From: Acidobacteriota bacterium
Lineage (GTDB): Bacteria; Acidobacteriota; Vicinamibacteria; Vicinamibacterales; UBA823
Assembly (NCBI GenBank): GCA_003509065.1
Contig: DODG01000278.1
Location: 1 to 6,043 of the forward strand
Direction of reading: 5' to 3'
Length of the DNA stretch: 6,043 nucleotides
Shown: positions 1 through 5,932 of the stretch, one piece after another
Layout of the letters: every line of letters begins with the position of its first letter
Numbering within the stretch: position 1 is the stretch's first letter
The notes under the pieces: generated by a model
What the model was told of the DNA's origin: nothing
What the model saw: the letters and a program-made list of their open reading frames with translations, nothing else
Databases searched by the model: none
Translations under genes and position numbers: made by a program

Positions 1-451
1 ACCTCACCTCTGGAACAACTGCCCTACCGCATTGTTTGGCTGATGACACAGCGATTCGACGCCACCTGTCGAGCAAGGAACCTCGTTGTGCGACTGCGGC
101 TGGCACAACCATGTTCGTCGAGATCAAGGGCTGAATTGCAACCACACCCAGCATCGTTGCATCACGAATGACTAAATCAAGCTGTCGACCCTTTAACATT
201 GCTGGTGCAAGCGTCAACTGCAGCGAAGACTCTGGTAAAGGCTGTACTGAAGCGACGGGCCGAACTCTCACGTCCCGACGGCCAACGTACTCAACTGTAG
301 CCTCGCACTCTTGCCCTTTACCATCAAAGATGTGAATAATTTCTCCAACATCTAAGCGAAGCACCTGACGTAGATGTTGCGCTTCGTCTAACGGCAGCGT
401 GACAACAACATCTAGGGCCGACAGCTTCGGCGCAAAGAATCGTGGAGGCAT
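1..451 (-). CDS. rsmE: 16S rRNA (uracil-1498-N3)-methyltransferase RsmE, N-terminal part (runs off left edge)
   Basis: Read on the minus strand, an ATG at 451 opens a frame that stays open for 150 codons to the window edge. The product starts MPPRFFAP, matching the RsmE opening (M-P-R-F-F). It has the H-L-x-x-V-L-R motif at residues 26-32, then G36 and an F-D-G turn at 42-44, together forming the PUA-like RNA-binding domain (about residues 1-70). The SPOUT methyltransferase fold begins near residue 77, with L-K-G at 86-88 and A-T-M-L-G-V at 98-103. A Q-x-G-R-x-x-x-P element at 140-147 is also family-typical. The family is about 240 residues long, so roughly the last 90, including the SAM-binding knot, lie outside the window. 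By family knowledge, RsmE methylates N3 of U1498 in 16S rRNA within the assembled 30S subunit, in the cytoplasm, using SAM. The gene diverges from the kinase at 561. The usual K-A-T-E-L-G reads D-A-T-M-L-G here, which may mark a subfamily. Identification is confident; activity cannot be judged without the C-terminus. Confidence 0.9.
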   Translation of the reverse strand, partial: MPPRFFAPKLSALDVVVTLPLDEAQHLRQVLRLDVGEIIHIFDGKGQECEATVEYVGRRDVRVRPVASVQPLPESSLQLTLAPAMLKGRQLDLVIRDATMLGVVAIQPLISTNMVVPAAVAQRGSLLDRWRRIAVSSAKQCGRAVVPEVR

Positions 452-457
452 TAAGGG

Positions 458-486
458 ATTATAGTGTGACTAATGTGCTGCGTCAT
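458..486 (-). promoter_or_regulatory. Sigma-70-type promoter of rsmE, apparently leaderless
   Basis: On the minus strand the -10 hexamer is a perfect TATAAT (458-463). The -35 hexamer is ATGACG (481-486), matching TTGACA at four of six positions, and the spacer is the optimal 17 bp. Only six bases (452-457) separate the -10 from the rsmE ATG at 451, so standard start-site spacing puts transcription initiation at or next to the A of the ATG. No Shine-Dalgarno fits in that space. I infer a leaderless mRNA. Confidence 0.7.
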
Positions 487-510
487 ATCATCCTGTCGGA
501 GTCTTCGTGA

Positions 511-559
511 GTGCTATGTTCTCTATCTGAGCGACGATTTCGCGGTATACTCATAGCAC
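511..559. repeat. Perfect 8-bp inverted repeat (GTGCTATG ... CATAGCAC) in the divergent control region
   Basis: GTGCTATG at 511-518 is matched exactly by its reverse complement CATAGCAC at 552-559. The arms are separated by 33 bp and their centres lie 41 bp apart, close to four helical turns. The right arm lies just downstream of the candidate kinase -10 box and covers its predicted transcription start, where a repressor site would sit. A pair of half-sites for a looping or tetrameric regulator is possible. An 8-bp match at arbitrary spacing in a ~109-bp gap is not very improbable by chance, so this is tentative. Confidence 0.3.
546..551 (+). promoter_or_regulatory. Candidate -10 box of the kinase gene
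   Basis: TATACT matches the TATAAT consensus at five of six positions and ends nine bases before the TTG start at 561. Transcription would begin near 558, leaving a leader of about 0-3 bases. The region 17-18 bp upstream (522-528) has no good -35 match, so the promoter would be weak or need an activator. The 452-560 gap therefore seems to carry two back-to-back promoters, this one and the rsmE promoter. I see no transcript-like RNA or small gene in the gap. Confidence 0.45.
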
Positions 560-560
560 C

Positions 561-1526
561 TTGCTACTGCTCCGAGATCAGCTGCTCGGCAAATACAAGG
601 TTCTGGAACCGCTCGGTAGTGGCGGCTTCGGTTCTGTGTACCTAGCACATGATACCTGGATCGACAAAAAGGTTGCGATCAAGGTGCCACACCGCCAGAA
701 CATTGATTTTGGTGAGTTGCTAAAGGAACCGCGTCTGCTCGCGAGTCTTAATCATCCCAATGTGGTCTCAATCACAACAGCGGAAAAACAAAATGACATA
801 TTCTTTATCGTTATGGAATATGTCCCTGGTGCCACGTTAGAGCAAATCATCGCGGCCGAGGGTGCACTCGAGCTTTCTCGTGGACTGGATTATATCTGCC
901 AGATTTGTAATGCGGTTGGTCACGCACATGGTCAAGGCGTGCTTCACCGAGATCTTCGACCTGGCAACGTGCTTGTGTCTAAAACCGGCCTGCTTAAGGT
1001 CGCAGACTTCGGAACTGCACGATTTCTCGAAATCGCAGCTCACGGCGCAACAGTCATTGGTAGTCCAGCCTACATGGCACCGGAAGTATTCGACGGTAAG
1101 GCGGTCTTTGCATCAGACATCTATTCTTTAGGCTGCACAATGTACCAGATTCTGACCGGCTCGGCACCGTATACCCCACCCGCACCAAAAGAATTAGACA
1201 AGTTAATGAGCGGTGAACTAGTCAGCGCTCCTCGTCTTAAGAATCCGAACATTCCGACACGAGTTAGCGAGATCATTATGCGTGCGATGGCACCTAATAT
1301 CTCCGAACGATATAAACAGGCGAATGATATTCTAACCGACTTGCTTGATGGACGACCTGAAAACTCAGTTCGCAGAACACACTCTAATCAAACGTTAAAC
1401 AACGAAAGACCATTATCAGTTAGCAATCACGCAAGTGACACACCTCAACAACGATTCTGCTGGCACTGCCGAAAGCCGCTTCACGCCAAAACCGATAGGT
1501 GTCCGTTTTGTCGGGAAATGCAGTAG
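561..1526 (+). CDS. Soluble Hanks-type serine/threonine protein kinase with C-terminal zinc ribbon
   Basis: The 321-residue product opens directly into a kinase domain (about residues 11-262). It has the Gly-rich loop GSGGFG at 19-24, the ATP-anchoring lysine in VAIK (K41) and the likely helix-C glutamate E56. The catalytic loop HRDLRPGN spans 129-136 (base D131, metal ligand N136). DFG is at 149-151, the P+1 loop GSPAYMAPE at 167-175, and the structural Asp in SDIYSLG at 186. All key residues are present, but the catalytic-loop lysine is Arg133. A linker (about 265-295) follows, then Cys300-x2-Cys303-x10-Cys314-x2-Cys317, a likely structural zinc ribbon. I see no transmembrane segment, PASTA, WD40 or TPR repeats, so it should be cytoplasmic. 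The start is TTG at 561; the frame is closed by TGA at 528-530 and has no ATG, GTG or TTG upstream. It likely phosphorylates Ser/Thr of unknown targets; neighbours do not reveal them. A -10-like box sits just upstream. Confidence 0.9.
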   Translation: MLLLRDQLLGKYKVLEPLGSGGFGSVYLAHDTWIDKKVAIKVPHRQNIDFGELLKEPRLLASLNHPNVVSITTAEKQNDIFFIVMEYVPGATLEQIIAAEGALELSRGLDYICQICNAVGHAHGQGVLHRDLRPGNVLVSKTGLLKVADFGTARFLEIAAHGATVIGSPAYMAPEVFDGKAVFASDIYSLGCTMYQILTGSAPYTPPAPKELDKLMSGELVSAPRLKNPNIPTRVSEIIMRAMAPNISERYKQANDILTDLLDGRPENSVRRTHSNQTLNNERPLSVSNHASDTPQQRFCWHCRKPLHAKTDRCPFCREMQ

Positions 1527-1639
1527 GTGTTACCATTAAGTGATTCGGCGGCTGAATATGTTGGTGTGTATTAACATCGTCACTCACCCCTGATTCTGTG
1601 ACACTCGCCGCTGTACCAACTGGCCGTAAGGAGCCTTCG
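1527..1639. other. Intergenic gap between the kinase and ilvE
   Basis: This 113-bp gap presumably carries the ilvE promoter, but I cannot assign one with confidence. GTGACA at 1598-1603 is a good -35 match, yet no reasonable -10 follows at the correct distance. TATTAA at 1569-1574 lacks a -35. A weak 6-bp stem with a 3-nt loop lies near 1543-1557 (ATTCGG/CTGAAT, one G-U pair) without a following T-run, so it is not called as a terminator. The GTG at 1598 is in frame with ilvE, but I reject it as the start. Confidence 0.4.
1628..1633 (+). promoter_or_regulatory. Strong Shine-Dalgarno that fixes the ilvE start
   Basis: AAGGAG lies six bases before the ATG at 1640, an ideal position for ribosome binding. 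It favours this ATG over the in-frame GTG at 1598, which has no such element and would add 14 residues without family support. It is the only canonical Shine-Dalgarno found ahead of any gene in this window. Confidence 0.85.
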
Positions 1640-2602
1640 ATGGCATTCTCAGGTACCGGAAAAATTTGGATGAATGGCAGTCTCATAGACTGGAATGACG
1701 CTAACATCCATATTGCTTCGCATATCATTCACTACGGTAGCGGTGTCTTCGAGGGTGCCCGTTGTTATAACACGCCGCTTGGTCCCGCTTGTTTTCGGCT
1801 CGATGCGCATATGCGTCGTCTGATCGACTCGGCAAAAATCTATCGGATGGAATACCAGTTATCTCAAGCTGGATTCGAAGCGGCCGTGCTCGATACAATC
1901 CGAGCTAACAAATTTAAGGCTTGCTACATAAGACCGCTTATCTACCGCGGATATGACTCCCTCGGCATTGACCCAAGCTCATGTCCGGTCGAAGCAAGTA
2001 TCATCCTCTGGGAATGGGGTGCATATTTAGGCTCTGAAGCACTTGAGCAAGGTGTAGATGTGTGTGTCAGCTCCTGGTCACGAATGGCACCAAATACTCT
2101 GCCATCACTCGCAAAATCCACGGCGAACTACGCCAACGCTCAATTGATCAAAATGGAGGCCATCGCTAACAACTATAGTGAGGCCATCGCACTCGATCCA
2201 AGTGGCCTCGTCAGTGAAGGTAGTGGGCAGAATTTATTCATGGTGCGTGATAACACGATCTACACGCCTGCAACAGCTTCATCCATTCTGCCTGGTATTA
2301 CGCGTGACTCAATTATTACTATTGCTAAAGAACTCGGCTTCGCTGTAGTCGAACAAGGAATACCTCGGGAAGCGCTTTACATTGCCGACGAACTATTCGT
2401 GGTGGGCACCGCAAGTGAAGTCACTCCGATCCGTTCGGTAGATCGCACAACAATTGGATCAGGAAGTCGAGGTCCGATCACCAAAGCTCTCCAAAAACAC
2501 TTTTTTGACATTATCAATGGTGAAATCCCTGATCGATATGATTGGCTGACCTTTGTGGATCCCGATGAGGCCTCAAAGCGACGAGCAACAACGGAAAAGT
2601 AA
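1640..2602 (+). CDS. ilvE: Branched-chain amino acid aminotransferase (class IV PLP enzyme)
   Basis: This cytoplasmic enzyme transfers the amino group between glutamate and the keto acids of Val, Leu and Ile. That is the last step of their synthesis and the first of their breakdown. The 320-residue product, slightly longer than E. coli IlvE (309), starts MAFSGTGKIWMNG. It has YGSGVFEG at residues 32-39, R-P-L-I-Y-R-G at 98-104, and the PLP Schiff-base lysine in LAKSTANY (Lys159, the same position as in E. coli). SEGSGQNLF at 192-200 and GTASEVTPI at 256-264 are the PLP and phosphate-binding elements of the branched-chain group; the latter argues against D-amino acid transaminase or aminodeoxychorismate lyase. 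The start is chosen for the AAGGAG six bases upstream. The last 15 or so residues (ASKRRATTEK end) look like an uninvolved charged tail. It stands apart from other ilv/leu genes, between the kinase and recX, 48 bp before recX. Confidence 0.94.
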   Translation: MAFSGTGKIWMNGSLIDWNDANIHIASHIIHYGSGVFEGARCYNTPLGPACFRLDAHMRRLIDSAKIYRMEYQLSQAGFEAAVLDTIRANKFKACYIRPLIYRGYDSLGIDPSSCPVEASIILWEWGAYLGSEALEQGVDVCVSSWSRMAPNTLPSLAKSTANYANAQLIKMEAIANNYSEAIALDPSGLVSEGSGQNLFMVRDNTIYTPATASSILPGITRDSIITIAKELGFAVVEQGIPREALYIADELFVVGTASEVTPIRSVDRTTIGSGSRGPITKALQKHFFDIINGEIPDRYDWLTFVDPDEASKRRATTEK

Positions 2603-2650
2603 AAATCTTCGTAAACATCCAGTAAACGATCATGGTCTGCGACCGACAGG

Positions 2651-3145
2651 ATGAATGAACGACGTTCCTCTGGTATCGCATCATCTGACCCTTATGTGAC
2701 GGCCTTACGGCTACTCGCACGCCGAGAGTTGTCTTCATTACAGGTTCGTGAACGACTGCATAAACGATTGTTCCCGCCTGATGTCATCGACACAGCCTTG
2801 GTACGCCTGCAAGAAGAGGGTGCCCTGGATGATCGTAGGACAGCTTTTGCATACGCACGTACGGCTGTCAAACTGAAATCCCGAGGACGGATCCGGCTCA
2901 TAAGAGAAATCGAAGCCCTCGGCGTGGACACTGAAACCGCCCACGAAGCTGTATCAGCTGCTTACAGAGAAATCTCCGAGGAAAACGTCCTCGAACGAGC
3001 ACTTGCTCGCCGTCTCGACGGTTCCGTCAAGAATTGGAAGGAAGCAGGTCGACTTCAACAAGCATTGCGACGACAAGGGTTTTCTGACGAGATGATTCTT
3101 GGAGCACTCAAACGTCGAGGTTTTGGACGAGGCGATACTGAATGA
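2651..3145 (+). CDS. recX: RecA regulatory protein RecX
   Basis: RecX binds RecA-ssDNA filaments and limits their growth, and so tempers recombination and the SOS response. The 164-residue product fits the family's length and its build of three-helix repeats. Repeat 1 (about 14-53) has the signature A-L-x-L-L-A-R-R-E-L-S at 18-28 and the R-E-R-L that follows. Repeat 2 has G-A-L-D-D at 57-61, then A-F-A-Y-A-R, a basic K-S-R-G-R stretch and I-x-x-L-G-V at 87-92. Repeat 3 (about 110-157) ends R-R-Q-G-F-S-D-E-M-I-L-G-A-L. The protein is rich in Arg and helix-formers, with no signal or membrane segment. ATG 2651 is the only usable start after the in-frame TAA at 2612. Its ribosome site is poor: AGG directly abuts the ATG. 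RecX is usually encoded beside recA; here ilvE takes that place. It is 48 bp after ilvE and 40 bp before alaS, so an ilvE-recX message is likely. Confidence 0.88.
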   Translation: MNERRSSGIASSDPYVTALRLLARRELSSLQVRERLHKRLFPPDVIDTALVRLQEEGALDDRRTAFAYARTAVKLKSRGRIRLIREIEALGVDTETAHEAVSAAYREISEENVLERALARRLDGSVKNWKEAGRLQQALRRQGFSDEMILGALKRRGFGRGDTE

Positions 3146-3172
3146 ACACTGGTACCACAACGTCACCCACGG

Positions 3173-3178
3173 TAGAAT
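3173..3178 (+). promoter_or_regulatory. Candidate -10 box giving a leaderless alaS transcript
   Basis: TAGAAT matches TATAAT at five of six positions and lies seven bases before the alaS ATG at 3186, so transcription would start at or one base before that ATG. CTGGTA at 3149-3154 is a marginal -35 (three of six, 18-bp spacer). There is no Shine-Dalgarno before ATG 3186. The same arrangement precedes rsmE. A chance match in a 40-bp gap is quite possible. Confidence 0.4.
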
Positions 3179-3185
3179 GGCAATC

Positions 3186-5870
3186 ATGACGGTAGAAAAC
3201 GTCCGAAACAGTTTTCTGGAGTTTTTTCAACAACACGAACATCATCTCGTGTCAAGTGCACCATTGGTGCCTGCTGAAGATCAAACCCTGCTTTTTATAA
3301 ACGCGGGCATGAATCAATTCAAGGAAGTAATTCTCAGGAACAACGCCAGAAACTACAGTCGAGCTGTAACCGTACAAAAATGCATGCGTGTCAGTGGGAA
3401 ACATAATGACCTTGATACTGTTGGGCGTTCTCCCTGGCATCATACGTTCTTTGAAATGTTAGGAAATTTTTCGTTCGGTGATTATTCCAAGGAAACAGCT
3501 ATCCCATTGGCATGGTCCTTATTAACTGAAATCTGGGCTCTACCGCCAGAACGATTGCGCACCACTATTTTTAGAGGGTCTAAAGACGTACCTCGCGATG
3601 ACAAGGCTCTTGAATGCTGGACGAAGCTACTGCCATCAAACCGCATTGACGAATTAGGCGTGGCAGAAAATTTCTGGGCGATGGGTGATACTGGACCCTG
3701 CGGTCCTTGTTCGGAAATCCATTACCATCTCGGTGACCACCATCCCTGCATGGCGACACCATGTCGTGGAACTGCCTGTGATTGTGATCGATACATCGAG
3801 ATTTGGAATCTTGTATTCGTAGAATTCGACCGGCAAGTAGATGGTTCACTGGAAAAATTGTCATCGCCTTCAATTGATACGGGAATGGGGCTGGAACGTA
3901 TTACAGCTGTCCTTCAAGGTAAAGAATCAAATTACGACACCGACCTCTTTACGCCACTTCTAACCGCCATCAGCAAACGAGTTGATATTCCTTATGGAGA
4001 CCGTCCTACCGCTGACGAATCAATGCGGGTGATCGCTGATCATCTCCGGGCAATGACTTTTTTGATTGGTGATGGTGTTACTCCTTCGAACGAGTGGCGT
4101 GGGTATGTTCTTCGTAAGATCATGCGGCGTGCTATGCGTCACGGAAAAACACTAGGGCTCAATGAACCATTCCTGCATTCACTCACGACAACGGTTATCG
4201 AAGAAATGGGGCACCCTTATCCAGCATTGCAACCGAGCCGCGACACTATTGTCAAAACTGTGTTAAACGAGGAGAAAAGGTTTGACATGGTATTGAATGC
4301 CGGACTCCCTAAACTGGAAGATGCCATCAACCACGCTAAAATTGGAAATGGTGTCGTGCCAGGGGGAGAAGCATTCAAGCTCTACGATTCACTCGGAGTG
4401 CCAATTGAATTCATGGAAGATCTGGCTGAAGAACGTCAGGTGAAAATTGACCGATCAGAATTCAACCGGCAGATGGAAATACAGCGTGCGCGTGCGCGTG
4501 CGGGTAGTGGTTTTAAGAAGGCTTCCAAGAATTTCAGCTGGATTGCTCCAGAAGCTGTGGCAACTGAATTAAATCAGGCTGGCGACAGCTTTACCGGCTA
4601 TTCGGAAACTACCGCCAGCGACGTCCGCGTTCTTATGTTATGGAGCGATGATGGCATAGGGTGCGAGAAGCTTGAACAGGGTGAGACTGGATACGCCTCT
4701 CTCGCACGTACCCCCTTCTATCTGGAATCAGGCGGGCAAGTGTCTGATACAGGGACCCTCACAACGGATGATGGTCTTCTCGCAATCGTGGAAGATCTGG
4801 TGCCGCAACCAGTCCGTACGGTACCAAGAGTACATAAAGTGCGGATAAAAAGTGGCTCCATAACCCAAGGCACCTGCGTAACGGCTGCCGTAGACGCTAG
4901 TCGTCGCAACGCAATTCGGCGAAATCATACGGCAACCCATCTACTGCATGCTGCACTACGTCGTGTGCTAGGAGAGCATGTCAGTCAGGCTGGATCGCTC
5001 GTCGCGTCCGACCGCTTGCGATTTGATTTCACTCATCAGGCACCACTAACCACTGAGGAGATCGACAAAATCGAACAAGTCGTTAGCACGCAGATTGGCT
5101 TTAATACACCAGTTGGAACTGAGGAAAGACCTACCGAAGAAGCCATCTTGGAAGGTGCCATTGCACTTTTTGGGGAAAAATACGGGGAACGTGTTCGCGT
5201 GGTCTCGATAACACAGTTCAGCGTGGAACTGTGCGGTGGCACCCATTGTGTCGCAACTGGAGATATTGGAGCTTTCACGATTGAACAAGAAAGCAGTATA
5301 GCGGCGGGTGTTCGTCGTATCGAAGCTCTAACAGGTGACGCAGCGGTCCGGCACATACAGTCGCGTCGCATTACACTGCGGAAATTAACTGATGTGCTCG
5401 GTGCATCCGGAACCAAAGCCCTCGAAGTCATAAGGCGTCTACAGCAAGACACCAAGCAACTTACCCGTGAGATTAGCGCACTCAAAGTCAAGTCAGCCTT
5501 GAGTGACGAGATCAGTGAAAAAACCGACGTAGTCATCAACGGGGTCACACTGATCGCTCGCAAGGTTTCTGGCTTAGACAAAGTAGCCATGCGTACACTA
5601 GCTGATTCACTTAAAGAAGAACTAGAGGTCGGTGTCGTCGTCCTGGCATCGGTCACGGAAAAAAACCGAGTTCACGTTATTGTGACCGTCACACCAGATC
5701 TCACCGGACGTGTCAAAGCTGGCCAAGTCGTCAAGACTATCGCTCCAATCGTAGGTGGCAACGGTGGTGGCCGTGCAGACTTCGCGGAAGCTGGCGGGAA
5801 GGACTCATCAAAAATCGATGAGCTGTTGGACACTAGCCGCACGGTTATTCAACAGTTACTCACACAGTAA
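3186..5870 (+). CDS. alaS: Alanyl-tRNA synthetase
   Basis: AlaS charges tRNA-Ala and clears mischarged Ser and Gly; it is cytoplasmic and essential. The 894-residue product is full length. The class II catalytic core (about 1-270) shows NAGMNQFK at 39-46, then R-x-S-G-K-H-N-D-L, GDTGPCGPCSE at 167-177 and motif 3 GMGLERI at 233-239. The tRNA-recognition region includes W-R-G-Y-V-L-R-K at 304-311. The editing domain carries the zinc ligands HTATH (His581, His585) and CGGTH (Cys683, His687). The C-terminal C-Ala domain ends with GGNGGGRADFAEAGG near 857-871. A cysteine-rich insert (Cys188, 193, 198, 200) follows motif 2. Start choice: ATG 3186 gives MTVENVRNSFLEFF, aligning with the family N-terminus. 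An in-frame ATG 3177 overlaps a -10-like box, and an upstream in-frame ATG at 3099, inside recX, would add 29 unsupported residues. It lies 40 bp after recX. Confidence 0.97.
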   Translation: MTVENVRNSFLEFFQQHEHHLVSSAPLVPAEDQTLLFINAGMNQFKEVILRNNARNYSRAVTVQKCMRVSGKHNDLDTVGRSPWHHTFFEMLGNFSFGDYSKETAIPLAWSLLTEIWALPPERLRTTIFRGSKDVPRDDKALECWTKLLPSNRIDELGVAENFWAMGDTGPCGPCSEIHYHLGDHHPCMATPCRGTACDCDRYIEIWNLVFVEFDRQVDGSLEKLSSPSIDTGMGLERITAVLQGKESNYDTDLFTPLLTAISKRVDIPYGDRPTADESMRVIADHLRAMTFLIGDGVTPSNEWRGYVLRKIMRRAMRHGKTLGLNEPFLHSLTTTVIEEMGHPYPALQPSRDTIVKTVLNEEKRFDMVLNAGLPKLEDAINHAKIGNGVVPGGEAFKLYDSLGVPIEFMEDLAEERQVKIDRSEFNRQMEIQRARARAGSGFKKASKNFSWIAPEAVATELNQAGDSFTGYSETTASDVRVLMLWSDDGIGCEKLEQGETGYASLARTPFYLESGGQVSDTGTLTTDDGLLAIVEDLVPQPVRTVPRVHKVRIKSGSITQGTCVTAAVDASRRNAIRRNHTATHLLHAALRRVLGEHVSQAGSLVASDRLRFDFTHQAPLTTEEIDKIEQVVSTQIGFNTPVGTEERPTEEAILEGAIALFGEKYGERVRVVSITQFSVELCGGTHCVATGDIGAFTIEQESSIAAGVRRIEALTGDAAVRHIQSRRITLRKLTDVLGASGTKALEVIRRLQQDTKQLTREISALKVKSALSDEISEKTDVVINGVTLIARKVSGLDKVAMRTLADSLKEELEVGVVVLASVTEKNRVHVIVTVTPDLTGRVKAGQVVKTIAPIVGGNGGGRADFAEAGGKDSSKIDELLDTSRTVIQQLLTQ

Positions 5871-5871
5871 C
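5855..5871 (+). other. Small perfect hairpin overlapping the alaS stop codon
   Basis: GTTACT and AGTAAC form a perfect 6-bp stem around a CACAC loop, and the TAA stop of alaS lies in the right arm. The stem has only two G-C pairs and no T-run follows, so it is not a credible intrinsic terminator. Readthrough into the S4 gene 62 bp on is likely. It may be chance or a weak RNA 3'-end or protein-binding structure. Confidence 0.25.
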
Positions 5872-5932
5872 GCCTTAGCAACAAATATTAATTGCGAAAT
5901 TCAAGATAGTGCCAAACGAAAATACAGACGTC

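Noticed and set aside
1543..1577. Two short stem-loops after the kinase stop as a terminator
   Set aside because: The stems are 5-6 bp, one has a G-U pair, and neither is followed by a T-run.
1598..1639. GTG at 1598 as the start of ilvE, adding 14 residues
   Set aside because: No ribosome site precedes it, the added residues match nothing in the family, and the ATG at 1640 has an ideal AAGGAG.
2632..2658. Eight-codon upstream frame (MVCDRQDE) whose stop overlaps the recX start
   Set aside because: It could couple translation to recX, but it has no ribosome site and such short frames are common by chance.
3099..3185. ATG at 3099 as the alaS start, overlapping recX by 47 bp
   Set aside because: The extra 29 residues are out-of-frame reading of the recX end and the gap; AlaS homology begins at MTVENVRNSF (3186).
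4484..4503. Tandem GTGCGC repeat inside alaS
   Set aside because: It encodes R-A-R-A-R-A, which fits the Arg/Ala-rich segment typical of AlaS at this place, so it is coding constraint and not a regulatory or mobile repeat.
5036..5656. 206-codon open frame on the minus strand inside alaS
   Set aside because: It lies wholly antisense to the well-conserved AlaS editing and C-terminal region. Its translation is low-complexity, rich in Ser, Thr, Val and Leu with no family features, as expected of a shadow frame.
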